Shown here: piece by piece, positions 12,946 to 24,559 of the stretch
Position numbering within the stretch: position 1 is the stretch's first letter
How the letters are laid out: the number at the start of each line of letters is the position of its first letter
Source of the DNA: Scleromitrula shiraiana
Lineage: Eukaryota; Ascomycota; Leotiomycetes; Helotiales; Sclerotiniaceae
Direction: 5' to 3'
NCBI GenBank assembly: GCA_028455995.1
Contig: JABELC010000001.1
Coordinates: 2,840,501 to 2,904,500 of the forward strand
Length of the DNA stretch: 64,000 nt
Notes under the pieces: generated by a model
Told to the model about the DNA's origin: nothing
Database searches by the model: none
What the model saw: the letters and a program-made list of their open reading frames with translations, nothing else
Position numbers and translations under genes: made by a program

Positions 12946-13700
12946 TAGTTAAAGTACGAGTGTTCATGCTATTTTATTATTGTGTTGCTTCTATCAACAG
13001 GTGTAGTAATTCATTTGCCACTCTTAAGTTGTGCAATTAAAATGTTATATTGTCCAACTTATTGTCAAACAATCAGTAGAATATAATGTCCAACGTAATG
13101 TTGGACATTGAGGAGGATATATTGTCCAACTCAATGTTGAACATTCAGATGAACATATTGTCTAACTTGATATTGAACATTAAAATGAATATATTGTCCA
13201 ATTCAAGGTTGAACAATTAGAGCATTGTATTGTCCGATTTAATACTAAACAATTAGAGCATTATATTATCTCATGTAATAATGAACAATCAAACAAAATA
13301 TCATAATTCACGCAAAATAAATTCCGTTGTCCGGCTCACCTTTAGACTCTAGATATCTACTGTAGCCCATCGTAGACGGCCTTCGGTCTTTTTTAAAAAC
13401 TCCTACTAGTACCTCAAACTAAAGTGCAGGTTCCTGAACCCGATAATCAATTAAGCTTTTTTGGGATCAAACTAATGAACTAGTCTTCCCGCAGCGTAGC
13501 AACCCCGCCCCCGCATCCATTAGAAGCGGGTGTAACAAATGGAAATCCATTAGCTTTGCATGCTATCGGAACCAATTAGATCATATATCATCAAATCAAA
13601 GTACATATAATAAACTTACCCCTGATCTCAAATATATCCCCTCCATCTATCCCACAAGCTACATTCATAATCTCCATATATACTCGTATAAACCCCACAA
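12946..13700. other. Intergenic between transporter and P450
   Basis: Holds the 36-bp tandem repeat described separately and then about 400 bases of ordinary spacer with the P450 promoter. No coding signal was seen. Confidence 0.5.
13026..13298. repeat. 36-bp tandem repeat, about 7.5 copies, each with an internal inverted repeat
   Basis: Seven contiguous 36-base units run from 13047 to 13298, and a matching partial unit precedes them (about 13026-13046). Each unit opens ATATTGTCCAAC and carries a diverged complement (GTTGAACATT or similar). Unit 2 is the cleanest: AATGTCCAAC (13085-13094), loop GTAAT, GTTGGACATT (13100-13109), a perfect 10-bp stem. Copies decay toward the 3' end. It starts about 80-100 bases after the transporter stop and may lie in its 3' UTR. 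Confidence 0.9.
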
Positions 13701-15311
13701 ATGCTCCAAACAATACAATCCCTCGGCCTCCCCCCCTACCTTCTCATCCTCATTCCCCCAACCCTCTACATCCTCCACACAATCTACACCCTCCTAAGCG
13801 ACCCCCTCCCCCACATCCCCGGCCCCCTCCTCGCCCGCTTCACACGCGCCTGGTACTTCCACACCCTCTACCACGGCACCTTCGAAACGACCAACCAAGC
13901 CCTCCACGCCCAACACGGACCCATCGTTCGGATCGCCCCGGGCGAATACTCCATCGACGATATACCCGCCGCGGGGATAATCTACGGAATCGGAGGACGA
14001 GAAAGCGAGGGTGGGAAATACATCAAAGCGCGCTGGTATAAAACGTGGGGACCACCGGCTCCGAATAAAGCGTCGTTGTTTTCGGATCGGGATGAGAGTA
14101 GACATGCGGTGCAGAAGAGGAAGGTGGCGGGGTTTTATAGCATGAGTTCGTTGGTTGGGTATGAGAGGTTTGTGGAGGGGTGTGGGGAGATTTTATGTGG
14201 GAGGTTGCGGGATTTAGCGAATGCGGAGGGAAAGGGAAAGGGAAAGGAAAAGGGGGGTGGACGGATATGTATGCTTGGTTGCAGTGTTATGCTTTTGATG
14301 TTATAGGTGAGATTACATTTGGGAAGAGGTTTGGATGTTTGGATGGGGATGGGGGGGATGGGGAGAAAGTGTTTCGGGCAATTGAGGAGAGGGGGGCTTA
14401 TTCTACTTTTGTGGGGGTTTGGCCTTGGATGCATGGGGTTGGGTTTAAAGTTTTGGAGTTAATTGGAGGGAGTGGGCATGCATTTGTGGGGGATTATACG
14501 GCAAAGAGGATTGAGGAGAGGATTGGGGAATTGAGGGGGTTGAGGGGGGGGTGATGAGGAGAAGGGGAAGGCGACGCAGGACATTATGACGAGAATTTTG
14601 ATGGCGGCAGAGAGGAATCCAGAGAAGGTTACTAGGGGGGATTTGTTCACTATGTGTCAGTCTAATATTGGGGCTGGGAGTGATACGACGGCTATTACGT
14701 TATCGAGTATCCTATACCATCTACTAAAATATCCATCTACGTTTCACAAACTTCGACAGGAAATCGACGATGCGGCTCTAAAGGGGAATATATCAAATCC
14801 GATTACTTTTAAAGAAGCTCAAAACTTACCGTATCTTCAGGCTGTTATTAAAGAGGGATTGCGAGTCCATCCTGCTGTGGGATTGGGTCTTCAGCGTGTA
14901 GTTCCTTCCGAGGGGATAGTTGTCGCGGGGGAATTTATACCGGGGGGATCAACCGTGGGGATTAATGGGTGGGTTGCTCATCGGAACAAAAAAGTTTATG
15001 GAGAGGATGCGGATATTTGGAGACCGGAGAGATGGATGGAAATTGAGGAGCAAGGACGTGGTGGGGAGGTGGAGAAATATTTTTTCTCATTTGGGATGGG
15101 CGCGAGGACTTGTATTGGGAAGAATATTAGTTTGATGGAGATGAGTAAGTTGGTGCCGAAGTTGGTTAGGAGATTTGATTTTGAGTTGGATGGGCATGAG
15201 GGATTGGTTTGTGAGAATAGGTGGTTTGTGAAGCAGAAGAATTTTCGAGTTAAGGTCATGAAGAGAAGAGATGGGATGGGAAGGAAGATCAAAGTGAACG
15301 AAGATAAATGA
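13701..15311 (+). CDS. Cytochrome P450, pisatin-demethylase-like; two compensating frameshifts
   Basis: Intronless, with an N-terminal membrane anchor (PPYLLILIPPTLYILHTI). The frame is interrupted twice, at G6 (14252-14257) and at G8 (14544-14551). Between these runs the P450 sequence continues in another frame (for example AWLQCYAFDVIGEITFGKRF), and after the second it returns to the first frame, so one missing and one extra G explain the break. The whole is about 536 residues, a normal P450 length. Signatures are the I-helix GAGSDTT (about 324-330), ExxR in KEGLR (385-388) and the heme loop FSFGMGARTCIG with Cys about 471. GKNISLMEMSKL after the heme Cys recalls the pisatin-demethylase (CYP57-like) group; substrate unknown. 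The gene ends 134 bases from the stop of the convergent Abp2 gene. It could be a pseudogene or carry homopolymer miscounts. The 5' part is very C-rich and the middle very G-rich. Confidence 0.85.
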
Positions 15312-15445
15312 AATGTATTATAAATTTATGATTGTGTATTTGTTAATTGGGCATTCCAAGAAAATAAACATGCTTAGTGTATATTGCCTAACTAAGCAGA
15401 ACAAACCTCCCAACCTTCATGTTCCCACGACAATGGTGGCACCGC

Positions 15446-17556
15446 CTACTTGGCCCACTCCTCGGAAGTAACCAACGCATCCACCATACCCTTCTTCAAC
15501 CTCGTAACCTTAGTATCTCTCTCCTTAATCTGCTGCTGTAAATTTAGGTACTTAGTCTTCCAACTTTCCTCCGCCTCCTCCTCCATAATACCCCCCACAC
15601 TCCCATCCTCCGCAACCTGATTCATGACCGTAGCCCTAATGGTAAAATCTCCTTCAATACTTCCAAATCTCATCTGCCAATGACATTCATAATCTGTTCT
15701 GGAAGGAGGAACTTCCAAACGCGTGACTCTTAGACGAGTCATCAGGGGACCACCTGCAAGAGCCGAAAGATTGATGAGAAACGCTTCCGTGCTGCTAGAC
15801 TCAGCCCTCAGATTACGAATAACTTGTTTGCAGATTTTAGAGGCTTCGTCTATGGAACAGCGAGGAATACTATTCCCAGCTGAATCGTACCAATCAGCAA
15901 CGAGAATTTCACCAATGAAATGAGATTCTAAAGCGTCGATATTGGTGCGGTCGAAATCTTCATTCTGACGAAATGCGATGCTGACAAAGTGTTCGAAACT
16001 TGGATCTTGGGGACCCGTATTATTGAAATATTCCATAAGAGATGTCTGCTGTGATTGGTTCATCAAGTCATGTTGCATGTTGGCATCACTTTCACCATTG
16101 AGTAATACAACAGGAGGAGGAGGAGGAGGAGGAGGAGGAGGCGTCGCTAATCGAACACTACCGCCTTTTCGTTGTGGAACTTGTAATGAAAGTCGATTTG
16201 GTCGTGTATTTTGGGTTCGTGTATTCATTTGGTTAGGGGTTACACCAGGAGGAAAGAAATTGGGAATTTCAGAATGTCCTACAACAGGAGTAACGGATGG
16301 AGTATCCCGATGAGAGTTGGGGTTAGCGGGAAATGTCGAGAATGGGCCATCTGTTACTGATCGATTGTTCGGAGGCCTGCCTCTTAATTTCCCAGCAGAA
16401 GCACTTCCATTACTCGGCCATGCGGAAGATACGGCAGGTCCATGTCGACGTTTGTTGCGAGATTTGTTGGGTGTGGTAGCAGATTGAGGCTCATGAGTAT
16501 CAGGCCAGAGGTGAGTTCTATTTGACGGTGTAAGTGCTGATTGCGGATAAGCTGTTAAGGGAGTTGCACTTTCTGGTGGGGCACCCCATCTGAAATTATC
16601 AACTGATGAACCGCGTACGTCAGTCGCAGACCATGGGGCTATTCGTGTATCGAACTCAGGCTGAAACCCGGAAGCTGTTGCTGGGGTGGCGTTCTCATTG
16701 ATCAAAGTTGCCCTAGCAATCATGAAGTCCTCGGATAATGTAGGTGAATCTAGACGAGGACGCTGAGATGGTGATCTCCCTAAATCATCGTCTTCTCTAT
16801 CCTCGGCTTTCCTTCGACCTCTTTTCGGCCGTGTCTCCGGCAGTAGAGCCCGCAAAGCAAGGTCCTCATCAGCGGTTACTCCATCTCGGCCCAATTCAGA
16901 TGGTGGTTCATTGATGGTTGGGATTTGAGTCCAATACACGTGAGGTTTATTCAATAGATATTCGAAGAAAGCATCAACATGCATAGCATGCATCCAGCGC
17001 TAGTTATTATTAGTACCTTGTCCAATAACTCGATATTGATCGAATCTACCTTGAGCCTGACAGCATATTGTTGAACTTTCTGAGCACTTTGACCTTTGTC
17101 AAAATCAGGAGGTTCAACACCAAGGTCTATTGCCAGTTGAGCCCAGGTTTTGAGTTCCTTGTTCTCCAATTTACGGATCAATTCGAACAAATTGAATGTA
17201 CTAAAGCTTTTGCCATCACTCTTTGGCGGTGCACGAAATATCCTCCTAAGTTCGGAAGAGTCCGCGTCTGCTGAGACAGATGGATTGCAGTACATGATAA
17301 AGCTTACATATGCATCGTCAAAGTTGTCATCCGTGACCTCTCTAGTGGGTAAGCCCCGTAGATCCTGTCCCATGGACTCACCCATCGATTGAGGTTGTAT
17401 CGAGTGCTCGGGGATCACTCGATTTAGACCATTGATAGATGAGGTTTGACCTTGAGCATATTCACCTCCTTGAGGTGCAATTGGGGGATATTTACTCTCC
17501 AATCGACGTTTCCCAGGTTCAGAATTTATCGTGGGAACATGAAGGGCCGGAGGCAT
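15446..17556 (-). CDS. abp2: ARS-binding protein 2 (Abp2)-like DNA-binding protein
   Basis: Two exons: 17556-17050 and 16999-15446, joined across a 50-bp intron; 686 aa. The conserved Abp2 domain spans about residues 74-205, and the splice restores VRLK-RWMHAMHVDAFFEYL across the junction, which decides the intron. Downstream are a basic stretch (RPKRGRRK), an AT-hook-like LRGRPPNN, a run of ten prolines encoded by a GGA/GGC-type repeat near 16110-16141, and a C-terminal coiled coil ending SEEWAK. In fission yeast Abp2 binds AT-rich replication-origin (ARS) DNA. The filamentous-fungal homologs keep the domain, but their role is less clear. The nuclear role is inferred from these features. Confidence 0.85.
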
Positions 17557-18649
17557 CGCTTAATTTCTTAAACTAACAACTAACTCGAGTAATTTTGATG
17601 TGGACAGTCGAAAGAAATGTAATCTCAATATACTCACAAAACCTGGTGACCGATTAATTCGATGAAGATAATAAATATAATTTATTTTCTGTTGACCAAA
17701 CTATTTCTAAAAAGCTATAAAGATTCAAATGAAAGCACACGTCGTCTTTTCGTTATGGGTATTTTGAATCTTACAAATTAAATGCAAAATGAGGGTATTC
17801 AGAATGCAAACGCAACGATGGGGTATAGTAAAATGAAAAGGACGATAGAAAACTCGATAATAATTTGGTGTATAACAAGCTGGAGATGGAAGAAAAGGGG
17901 AAATTGTATTAGCGACGAATTAGCAGTAACTTGGTTAAGGAGAGGAAATGAAGAATAATTGAGGATAATTGAGGATAATTATTTGACAATATTGTTGAAA
18001 GTTAACGGGGGTTTTTTTAATTGAGAATAATAATAATAATAACTTTTTGAGAGATTATTATTATTATTGATTTTTCAACTTTTGTCATACTTTATTTACC
18101 CTTACTTACCCTTACTAAGCAGATGCAGTTGCGGGTAGGATCGATCAATCATACTGTTACGAGTATGGATAAAAATAGATAGATAGCCTTGGGGGATATT
18201 TTTCCAAAAGGAGATATTTCCTGAGGCCCTTACTCGAGTAATAAAAAATGGGAATGAGTGGAGTAGTACTAGACGCGGGCCAAAGCAGCTAGATAATATT
18301 ATGCAGATAGATATATTATGCAGCTAGATATATTATATTATGTAATCAACCAAGGAATCGGTGATCGGAAATGGCAGGGGAGCGAGCTAATGAATGTACA
18401 ATTGCCTCGGCATATCGGACGACTCTCCTCTATCCACCAGCTCTCTCTCTCTCTCTCTCTCTCTCTATGCAAATCCATCATTCATAGGGTAGATGCATAT
18501 ATGATGAAGCAAAGAAAAATAATTCATTCACAACAACTTCTCTTACTTACATCCCACAAATTATCTATTCAATCTTTATAACTCTATCTTACTCTTATAA
18601 TAATACAGAAGTCAAAATCTCCTTTATAAACTATTCAGAGGAATTTAAA
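17557..18649. promoter_or_regulatory. Divergent promoter region
   Basis: Shared upstream region of the Abp2-like and Pmp47-like genes. It is AT-rich, with GAGGATAATT direct repeats (about 17958-17980), an AAT/ATT inverted pair (18025-18067), TATTATGCAG repeats (about 18296-18320) and a CT dinucleotide tract (about 18442-18468). No gene seen. Confidence 0.5.
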
Positions 18650-19690
18650 ATGGCAGCTCAACAGTCTGATAATGTAGCTCATGCTCTTTCTGGGGCAGGC
18701 GGGGGTATTCTCTCCATGGCTCTTACGTATTTGATCCCCTATTTCTCTCCACATTCAATATATTGACAAATATTTAGCTACCCTCTTATAACACTCTCTA
18801 CGCGCGCACAAGTCGAATCAAAACGTGCCGACTCTGGCTTTCTCGATGCAGTAAAGCATATCGTACAACGTGAAGGTGTCACTGGTCTTTATGCTGGTCT
18901 CGATTCCGCTCTCTTTGGTATCAGTGTCACAAATTTCGTATATTATTATTGGTACGAATGGACTCGTTCTACATTCGAAAAGGCCGCTCTCAAAGCTGGC
19001 AGAGCTTCGAAAAAACTCACAACAATTGAATCTATGATCGCTGGTGCGATCGCCGGATCAGCGACAGTATTGCTCACAAACCCTATTTGGGTTGTCAATA
19101 CACGAATGACTACAAGGAAGAGAAATAAGGAGACAGATGAGAGTTTGTTACCAGGGGCCAAAGCACCAAAAGCACCAACAACAATCGGTACATTCCTTGC
19201 GCTTATGAGAGAGGAAGGCCCACAAGCTCTATTTTCCGGAGTAGTGCCCGCCCTTGTCCTTGTCATCAACCCAATTTTACAATACACAATCTTCGAACAA
19301 TTGAAGAATGCTATTGAGAAGAAAAAGAGAATCACACCAACAACTGCATTCCTTTTGGGTGCTTTGGGGAAACTTTTTGCCACAACAATCACATATCCAT
19401 ACATTACTGTCAAGAGTCGGATGCATGTAGCTGGTAGAGATGGAGGAAAGGAGAGTATGATTGAGGGAATGAGACGTATCGTCAAGGAAGAGGGATATGC
19501 AGGATTTTATAAGGGTAAGTAGTCTAAGTAAATATTCTTATAGACGATTACTGACTAAGATTTAGGCATTGCACCCAAGGTATCTCAGAGTGTTCTGACT
19601 GCCGCATTCTTGTTTGCATTTAAGGATGTGTTGTATGAACAAACAATCAAACTCAGGAAAAGACTTCCAGCCAAAGTTGCCGTGAAGTAA
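18650..19690 (+). CDS. ANT1: Peroxisomal adenine nucleotide carrier (Pmp47/Ant1-like)
   Basis: Three exons: 18650-18726, 18778-19514, 19566-19690, with 51-bp introns; 312 aa, normal for a solute carrier 25 protein. Three carrier repeats are visible, with signature sites YPLITLSTRAQVE (odd helix 1), NPIWVVNTRM (helix 3) and YPYITVKSRM (helix 5). The Trp in NPIWVVNTRM is typical of the Pmp47 peroxisomal branch and of folate/FAD-like carriers. The expected role is ATP/AMP exchange across the peroxisomal membrane to feed fatty-acid activation. A mitochondrial FAD or pyrimidine carrier is the main alternative. The ATG is the first in frame, in AAAATGG context. Confidence 0.88.
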
Positions 19691-20357
19691 GAGGTGGATT
19701 GAGATTGCATGAAAAACGTGGCTCTCGTTGTATGGGTCTGGGGTTGTAAATTATGGCTTCTGTAGGGATGTATACTGTAAATGTGGGGTGGTTATAATGG
19801 GGCGTTGGAATTTACTGGTATGGGAGATGGGGATTGGAATTATTGTTCTTATAACGTAGCTCTTGTGTTTGGCTCTTGTGTTTGCTGATAATTTTGTGAG
19901 TTGAGTATTGGAAATCAAAAATTCATTATATGCAATGGAGTTCCTTTGCGGCTGGCTGCTGAAAAGGGGAATATGTAGTAAAATTATGTGCTAATAACTG
20001 GAAAAAGAAGGGTTTTGTACAACATCTATTTTACAGGTCCACGCATTCATGCAATTCATCTTTCGAGATATAGAATCAATAGAACTTCATTCCAACAGTA
20101 AGGGAGTTGATAAAATGATGATTCCTGTTTGCAAAGGCTACGCACGTGATCGCGTTGTATTTTCGCGTGTCTAGTGAATAAAGTAGCGCGTCTCCTCCAA
20201 TCAATCGCCTCCCATTGCATCTCTTCGATAAACACCACAAAGGTCCCGTCCAAACATCATGAGATTTCAAAAATTTCATATGCCCAATTTTGGAAATTTC
20301 AAGCAATACAAATTCGCAACGAGAATTTCAAATTATTGCATCGCTAGTGAAGCCAAA
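19691..20357. other. Intergenic, carrier 3' region and RecQ promoter
   Basis: Tandem-oriented spacer with no gene seen. The reading frame of the RecQ gene is open upstream to an ATG at 20259, but the better-placed ATG is 20358 (AAAATGG), so this part is treated as leader. Confidence 0.5.
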
Positions 20358-22991
20358 ATGGCTGACGAAGACAACTATGGTTTTAGTTCTGGAGACGAAG
20401 CAGATATGCTTGCAATGGAAGCAGCCGTCTCTTCGCAAACCCATAAACGCAAAGCATCTTCAGAAATTACTCCAGCTTCATCTAAAAAGCCAACCACAGA
20501 AGCAACACCAAAGATCTATCAATCAGCACTTTCTGCTTTGAATGCTGCGTTTGGATTCAAATCGTTCAGATTGAAACAACAGCAGGCCATCTCAAGAATT
20601 TTGGGCGGAGAAAGTGCGGTTGTGGTATTTCCTACGGGTGGTGGAAAGAGTCTCTGTTTTCAGATTCCTGCACTGGCTTTTGAAGAGGAAGATCAAATTT
20701 CTGATTCTCGTAATCAGGGAGAGCATGGCAGTGAGTTTGATATCAAACCTAGTCTTTGCACTGTTTCAATCCTCCAGTAGCCATGATAGGGGATTTTTAG
20801 ATGGAAGAATCTCCTTTGTTTTCTGGCTCTGCGCGTCCACTCTTACTCCACCCTCTCTCCAGTTGCAATGGAATCCTGCTGATTTTGTAACTTACAGTTA
20901 CGTTAGTAGTATCGCCATTGATTGCTCTGATGAAAGATCAAGTAGATGCGCTTGTTAAACGTGGTATCTCTGCAGCAACCCTTGACTCTACTAAAACTAG
21001 GGAAGAATATCTTCAGACATGTGATGCTATGCGAAGTGGACGATTGAAGCTACTTTATTGTGCACCAGAGAGACTCAATAACGAGGGTTTCGTTGAACAA
21101 ATGAAGCATGTCCGTGGAGGCATCAGACTGCTGGCCGTCGATGAGGCACATTGTATCAGCGAGTGGGGACAAAGTTTTCGCCCTGACTATTTAAGTTGTT
21201 ACTCCTGTACCACAAACCATTCTTGTACTAACGGATTGGCAGAAATTGCCAGATTTGCAAGCGAAATCCGGGCAGAACGAGTTGTATGTCTTACTGCGAC
21301 TGCTACACCCCGTGTTGCTCAAGATATCTGCGATGCCTTCTCGATCGACAAAGCCGGACTTTTTCGAACTTCAACGTATCGTCCTAACCTACGACTATTG
21401 GCCGAATCAGGAAAGACCAAGGAACTTTTGTTTCCTAGACTTTGCAAATTCCTACGCGAAAACAAAGGGGCTACGATTGTTTACGTTACTCTGCAAAAGC
21501 ATACTGAGAGCATTGCGCAGGAGTTACGAGACCAGGGCTTTAAAGCTAAGGCTTTCCATGCTGGGATGGATACTGCAAGTAAGACAAGTTTGCAGGATGA
21601 GTTTTTGAAGAGTAATAACTTGATTATGGTTGCTACTATTGCTTTTGGTATGGGGATTGACAAGGATTCTATTCGAAATGTTGTTCATTTCAATATCCCA
21701 AGTAGTTTGGAGTCTTACAGTGAGTCATCTTGGAATTACCTCTATATCGGATTTCGCTTCATTTGTTTCAGGCAATATTGCATTGAATGGTTTATCCTGA
21801 GTTTAGCAATCTTTGTACGCCTCTAACTTCTCAATAGGCCAAGAAATTGGCAGAAGCGGACGAGATGGGAAAACCTCTAACTGCTTCTTCTACGTATGTG
21901 GTGAAGATCTCCATCTTCGAGAACTATTTGCTCGAGGAGATCTACCATCCCTCTCATCTGTCCGTGATCTCCTGAACGATATATTTGATTCCACAAATGT
22001 CAAGATTCCTATCGGAGGTCAAATCAAAACATCACATTATACTCAATCAAGAGACTATGACATCCGACCCACAACCTTAAGCAACATTTACGCACAACTC
22101 GAGCTCACACACAAACTCATCCGAGCCGTCACGCCCATGTATCAAAAATATTCCTATAATATCGACACAGAAAGATACTCCGCCAAACTCAAAAGCGACA
22201 AAACCCCCGCCGCCCTCGCCATAAAATCCACCGCCAAAAAAGCTTCCCGACTCTACCACATCGACATAGACCTAGCAGCCAGCATCCACCGCCTCCCACG
22301 AACCGACATAATCCGCAAACTCAACGAATGGAACGACGAGCAAGTCCTCGACCTAAAAGCAAGCAGCGTAATAAACGTCTACAAGATCCTCTCCTCGCTC
22401 CCCAAAACCCCTTCCGAGATCGAATCACTCACCAAGGCAATCCACACCGTAATGGCGGAGCGCGAAACCGCGGCTCTGCAACGCACCGAGCAAATGCTCC
22501 AACTCGTCACCGGACGCGCCTGTTTCGCGTACACGCTCGCGCAGCATTTCGGCGACGAGCTGCCGGACGGCAAAAAAGAATGCGGACATTGCCAGTGGTG
22601 TGTTACGCATACGCAAGTCAAGATCCAGAGGCCGCCGGCGGTGAAGTTCAACAAGGATGCTTTTAAGAAGGTGCTGGAGAGGATTCCGGAGAGGGACGAT
22701 GCGAGGTTTTTGGCGCGGGTGGCGTTTGGGATTCATAGTCCTAGGGTTACGGTTATGAGGTTGGGGAAGAGTGAGGTTTTTGGGAGTATGGAGGATCATG
22801 AGTTTATGGTGTGTTTGGGACATTTTTCTTCCTCTTCCCCCCCCCCCCCCCCCCTATACCCTCTTTTTATGGATAGATTCTTGCGGGCTGTACGTGTATG
22901 TATGTATGTATGTATGTGACTCTGTGCTAATTTATGGATGATCACGTAGGTTCTTCTAAAAGCTTTTGAAAAGGAATGCGAAGAAAATTGA
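20358..22991 (+). CDS. RecQ-family DNA helicase
   Basis: Five exons: 20358-20730, 20898-21194, 21243-21719, 21838-22808, 22950-22991; 2160 nt, 719 aa. The motif order is right for RecQ: helicase motif 0 around FKSFRLKQQQAI, Walker A FPTGGGKS (91-98), SPLIALMKDQ (motif Ia), DEAH (206-209), CLTATATP (motif III) and QEIGRSGRDG (motif VI, restored by splicing at 21719/21838). The C-terminal zinc-binding part is recognisable from ACFAYTL followed by CGHCQWC. No HRDC domain is obvious and the protein ends soon after. It unwinds DNA 3' to 5' in recombination and fork repair; it is not the large Sgs1/QDE-3 type. Intron 2 (21195-21242) has a GTTGTT donor, is 48 bp, and is stop-free in frame. Intron 4 contains an 18-C run. 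Confidence 0.9.
22837..22854. repeat. C18 homopolymer inside RecQ intron 4
   Basis: Eighteen consecutive C, 28 bases after the donor at 22809, followed by a GTATGTATG microsatellite (about 22896-22917) in the same intron. Confidence 0.9.
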
Positions 22992-23505
22992 GAGGTTGAA
23001 TATAATTTGTATTGGGCTGTTATTATATGCGATATGTCTACGTAGATATAGGATCTTTAGGCGTGATAAGACGAGGGAAAAGGAAAGCATATTGGGTGAA
23101 CATTAGTGGATAGATACAAATTATATGAATATATTTTCTAATTAATATGCCCGTCATATAGTAATAGTGTAGTAGATAATGATGGTATCATAATGTTCAA
23201 GTTCATATTGAGCATGGAGAGCAAGTACTGGATTCTCTGAGTGTAATTAGATATTGGAAATTTATAACACCCATGGTGTTTGGTGTTATATCACTTCGTT
23301 GAGCGGTGTTTTGTATGCGTGTTTGTATTGTACATAATCGGCCATGAGATCTTATTCCCTTCCTTAACCGGACGCCAAAACGCTAAATCGTTCAGACCGT
23401 TTACTTCATAACAGTGGTAATGTATCCATATACATCATACATCATATTCATATGCTTCAGATGCACCTCCCTAGCCCAGCCCTTCTCATCTCATCTCATA
23501 TGCAT
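22992..23505. other. Convergent intergenic spacer
   Basis: Lies between two stop codons. A 9-bp inverted repeat, TATAACACC (23263-23271) and GGTGTTATA (23282-23290), could form a hairpin in either transcript end. Nothing else was seen. Confidence 0.5.
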
Positions 23506-24559
23506 CTATCTCATCCCCCTCCCTCTCCCCTCATCCACCCAAAAAGCCGGACAAGCCGTCCCCTCATGCCCCCCATTCCCACCTCTAATCCCTCCCAACA
23601 ACCAATCCGTCAACCCCACCACCTTCGCACCCACCCCCTTCTCCCAACTGCCCCCCTCCTGAACATGTTCAATAGTATGACTCCTCACCCTGCCCTCCTC
23701 ATCAAACTTAAAAATAAACAACCCCTCAAACTCCCTCCTATCATCCTCCCCCTTGCCACCCCCCAGCCACTCCGTAATCTTATCCACATTATCCCTCGCG
23801 CCAATGCCCTTATAGAGCCCGCCGGTCCCGCGATTCTTCGTCTTCCCGATCGTCCGCCAGCGCACGACAAGCTGCTCGGTGGTGGGGGAGTACCGCTCGG
23901 AGAGAATAGAGAGGGTTACGTTTCCGACGAGGGGGAAGCGGCCCCAGGCTATGGGGGACGTCCAGAGGGCGGCGGAGTAGGCGACGCGCCCGGTTACGGT
24001 GGGGAGGTGGGGGTGTGTGGAGGGGAAGAGGTGGAGGGTTATTTGGGGGGAGAGTATTTCTTGGGGGAGGGGGGATTGCAGGAGGGTGGGGAGGCGTTCT
24101 TGGAGGATTCGGAGGGCTGTGGCATGTTAGTTATTTTGTATATAAGAAGGCTGTTGGGGTTAGATTGGGTTTTTTGGGGGGGGGGGGGGGGGGCTTGCTT
24201 TTTCCTAGTTTGAGAGTTCGTTCACTGGGGGGTTTGTGGTCTTTGTTTGGATTGTTGGAGGGTAAAGAGGTAGATGAGGATGGGGAGAAGTTTTGGGTTG
24301 AGGTTGGGGTTGAAGAAGAAGGTAGTAGGTTCGTTTGGTGGGGTGTAGATCCTGTAAACCATACATCCGGCAGGCTTCTAGATCTTGTATTGACGGTTGC
24401 TAAATATCTATAGCTGGATCTGTGACCAATTCCATGTGCAGTGGGTTCCTCATGATGTAATTGTGGTGTTTGGTATATTGATGAGGAAATGCTTGCGGGA
24501 TAGGAACAATTCGTAAACCTCCTCGGAGCAACACACAGAAGGTTATAGGATTTCGACAT
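23506..24559 (-). CDS. Conserved fungal protein of unknown function, probably mitochondrial
   Basis: Two exons: 24559-24199 and 24116-23506, 972 nt, 323 aa. The intron (24117-24198) starts with GC, not GT (A|GCAAGC), and ends CTAACATGCCACAG; joining gives LGKTLRILQERLP in frame. The N terminus is rich in Ser, Arg and Tyr and lacks acidic residues for about 35 positions, which suits a mitochondrial presequence. The C-terminal half contains a VRWRTIGKTKNRGTGGLY segment and an EEGRVRSHTIEHVQEGGSW segment followed by VVGLTDWLLGG. I recognise this as a conserved filamentous-fungal protein but cannot assign a function; an NTF2-like fold is only a guess. The 5' part of exon 2 is extremely C-rich on the coding strand and the 3' part G-rich. 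It is divergent from ypt1. Confidence 0.75.
24176..24193. repeat. G18 homopolymer at a splice donor
   Basis: Eighteen G on the + strand, that is C18 on the coding strand, beginning at base 6 of the GC-AG intron of the 23506-24559 gene. Length changes here would act directly beside the donor. Confidence 0.9.

Noticed and set aside
13026..13298. CRISPR array, because the unit is 36 bp
   Set aside because: The units are contiguous with no spacers, and the genome is eukaryotic. It is a minisatellite.
14135..14434. Minus-strand proline-rich frame within the P450
   Set aside because: It is the complement of the G-rich coding part of the P450.
20259..20357. Longer RecQ N terminus from the ATG at 20259
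   Set aside because: In frame, but the added 33 residues have no helicase-family character, while 20358 has good context and a typical acidic start.
23414..24413. Plus-strand genes opposite the unknown protein
   Set aside because: Low-complexity Pro/Gly frames that mirror the conserved minus-strand exon.
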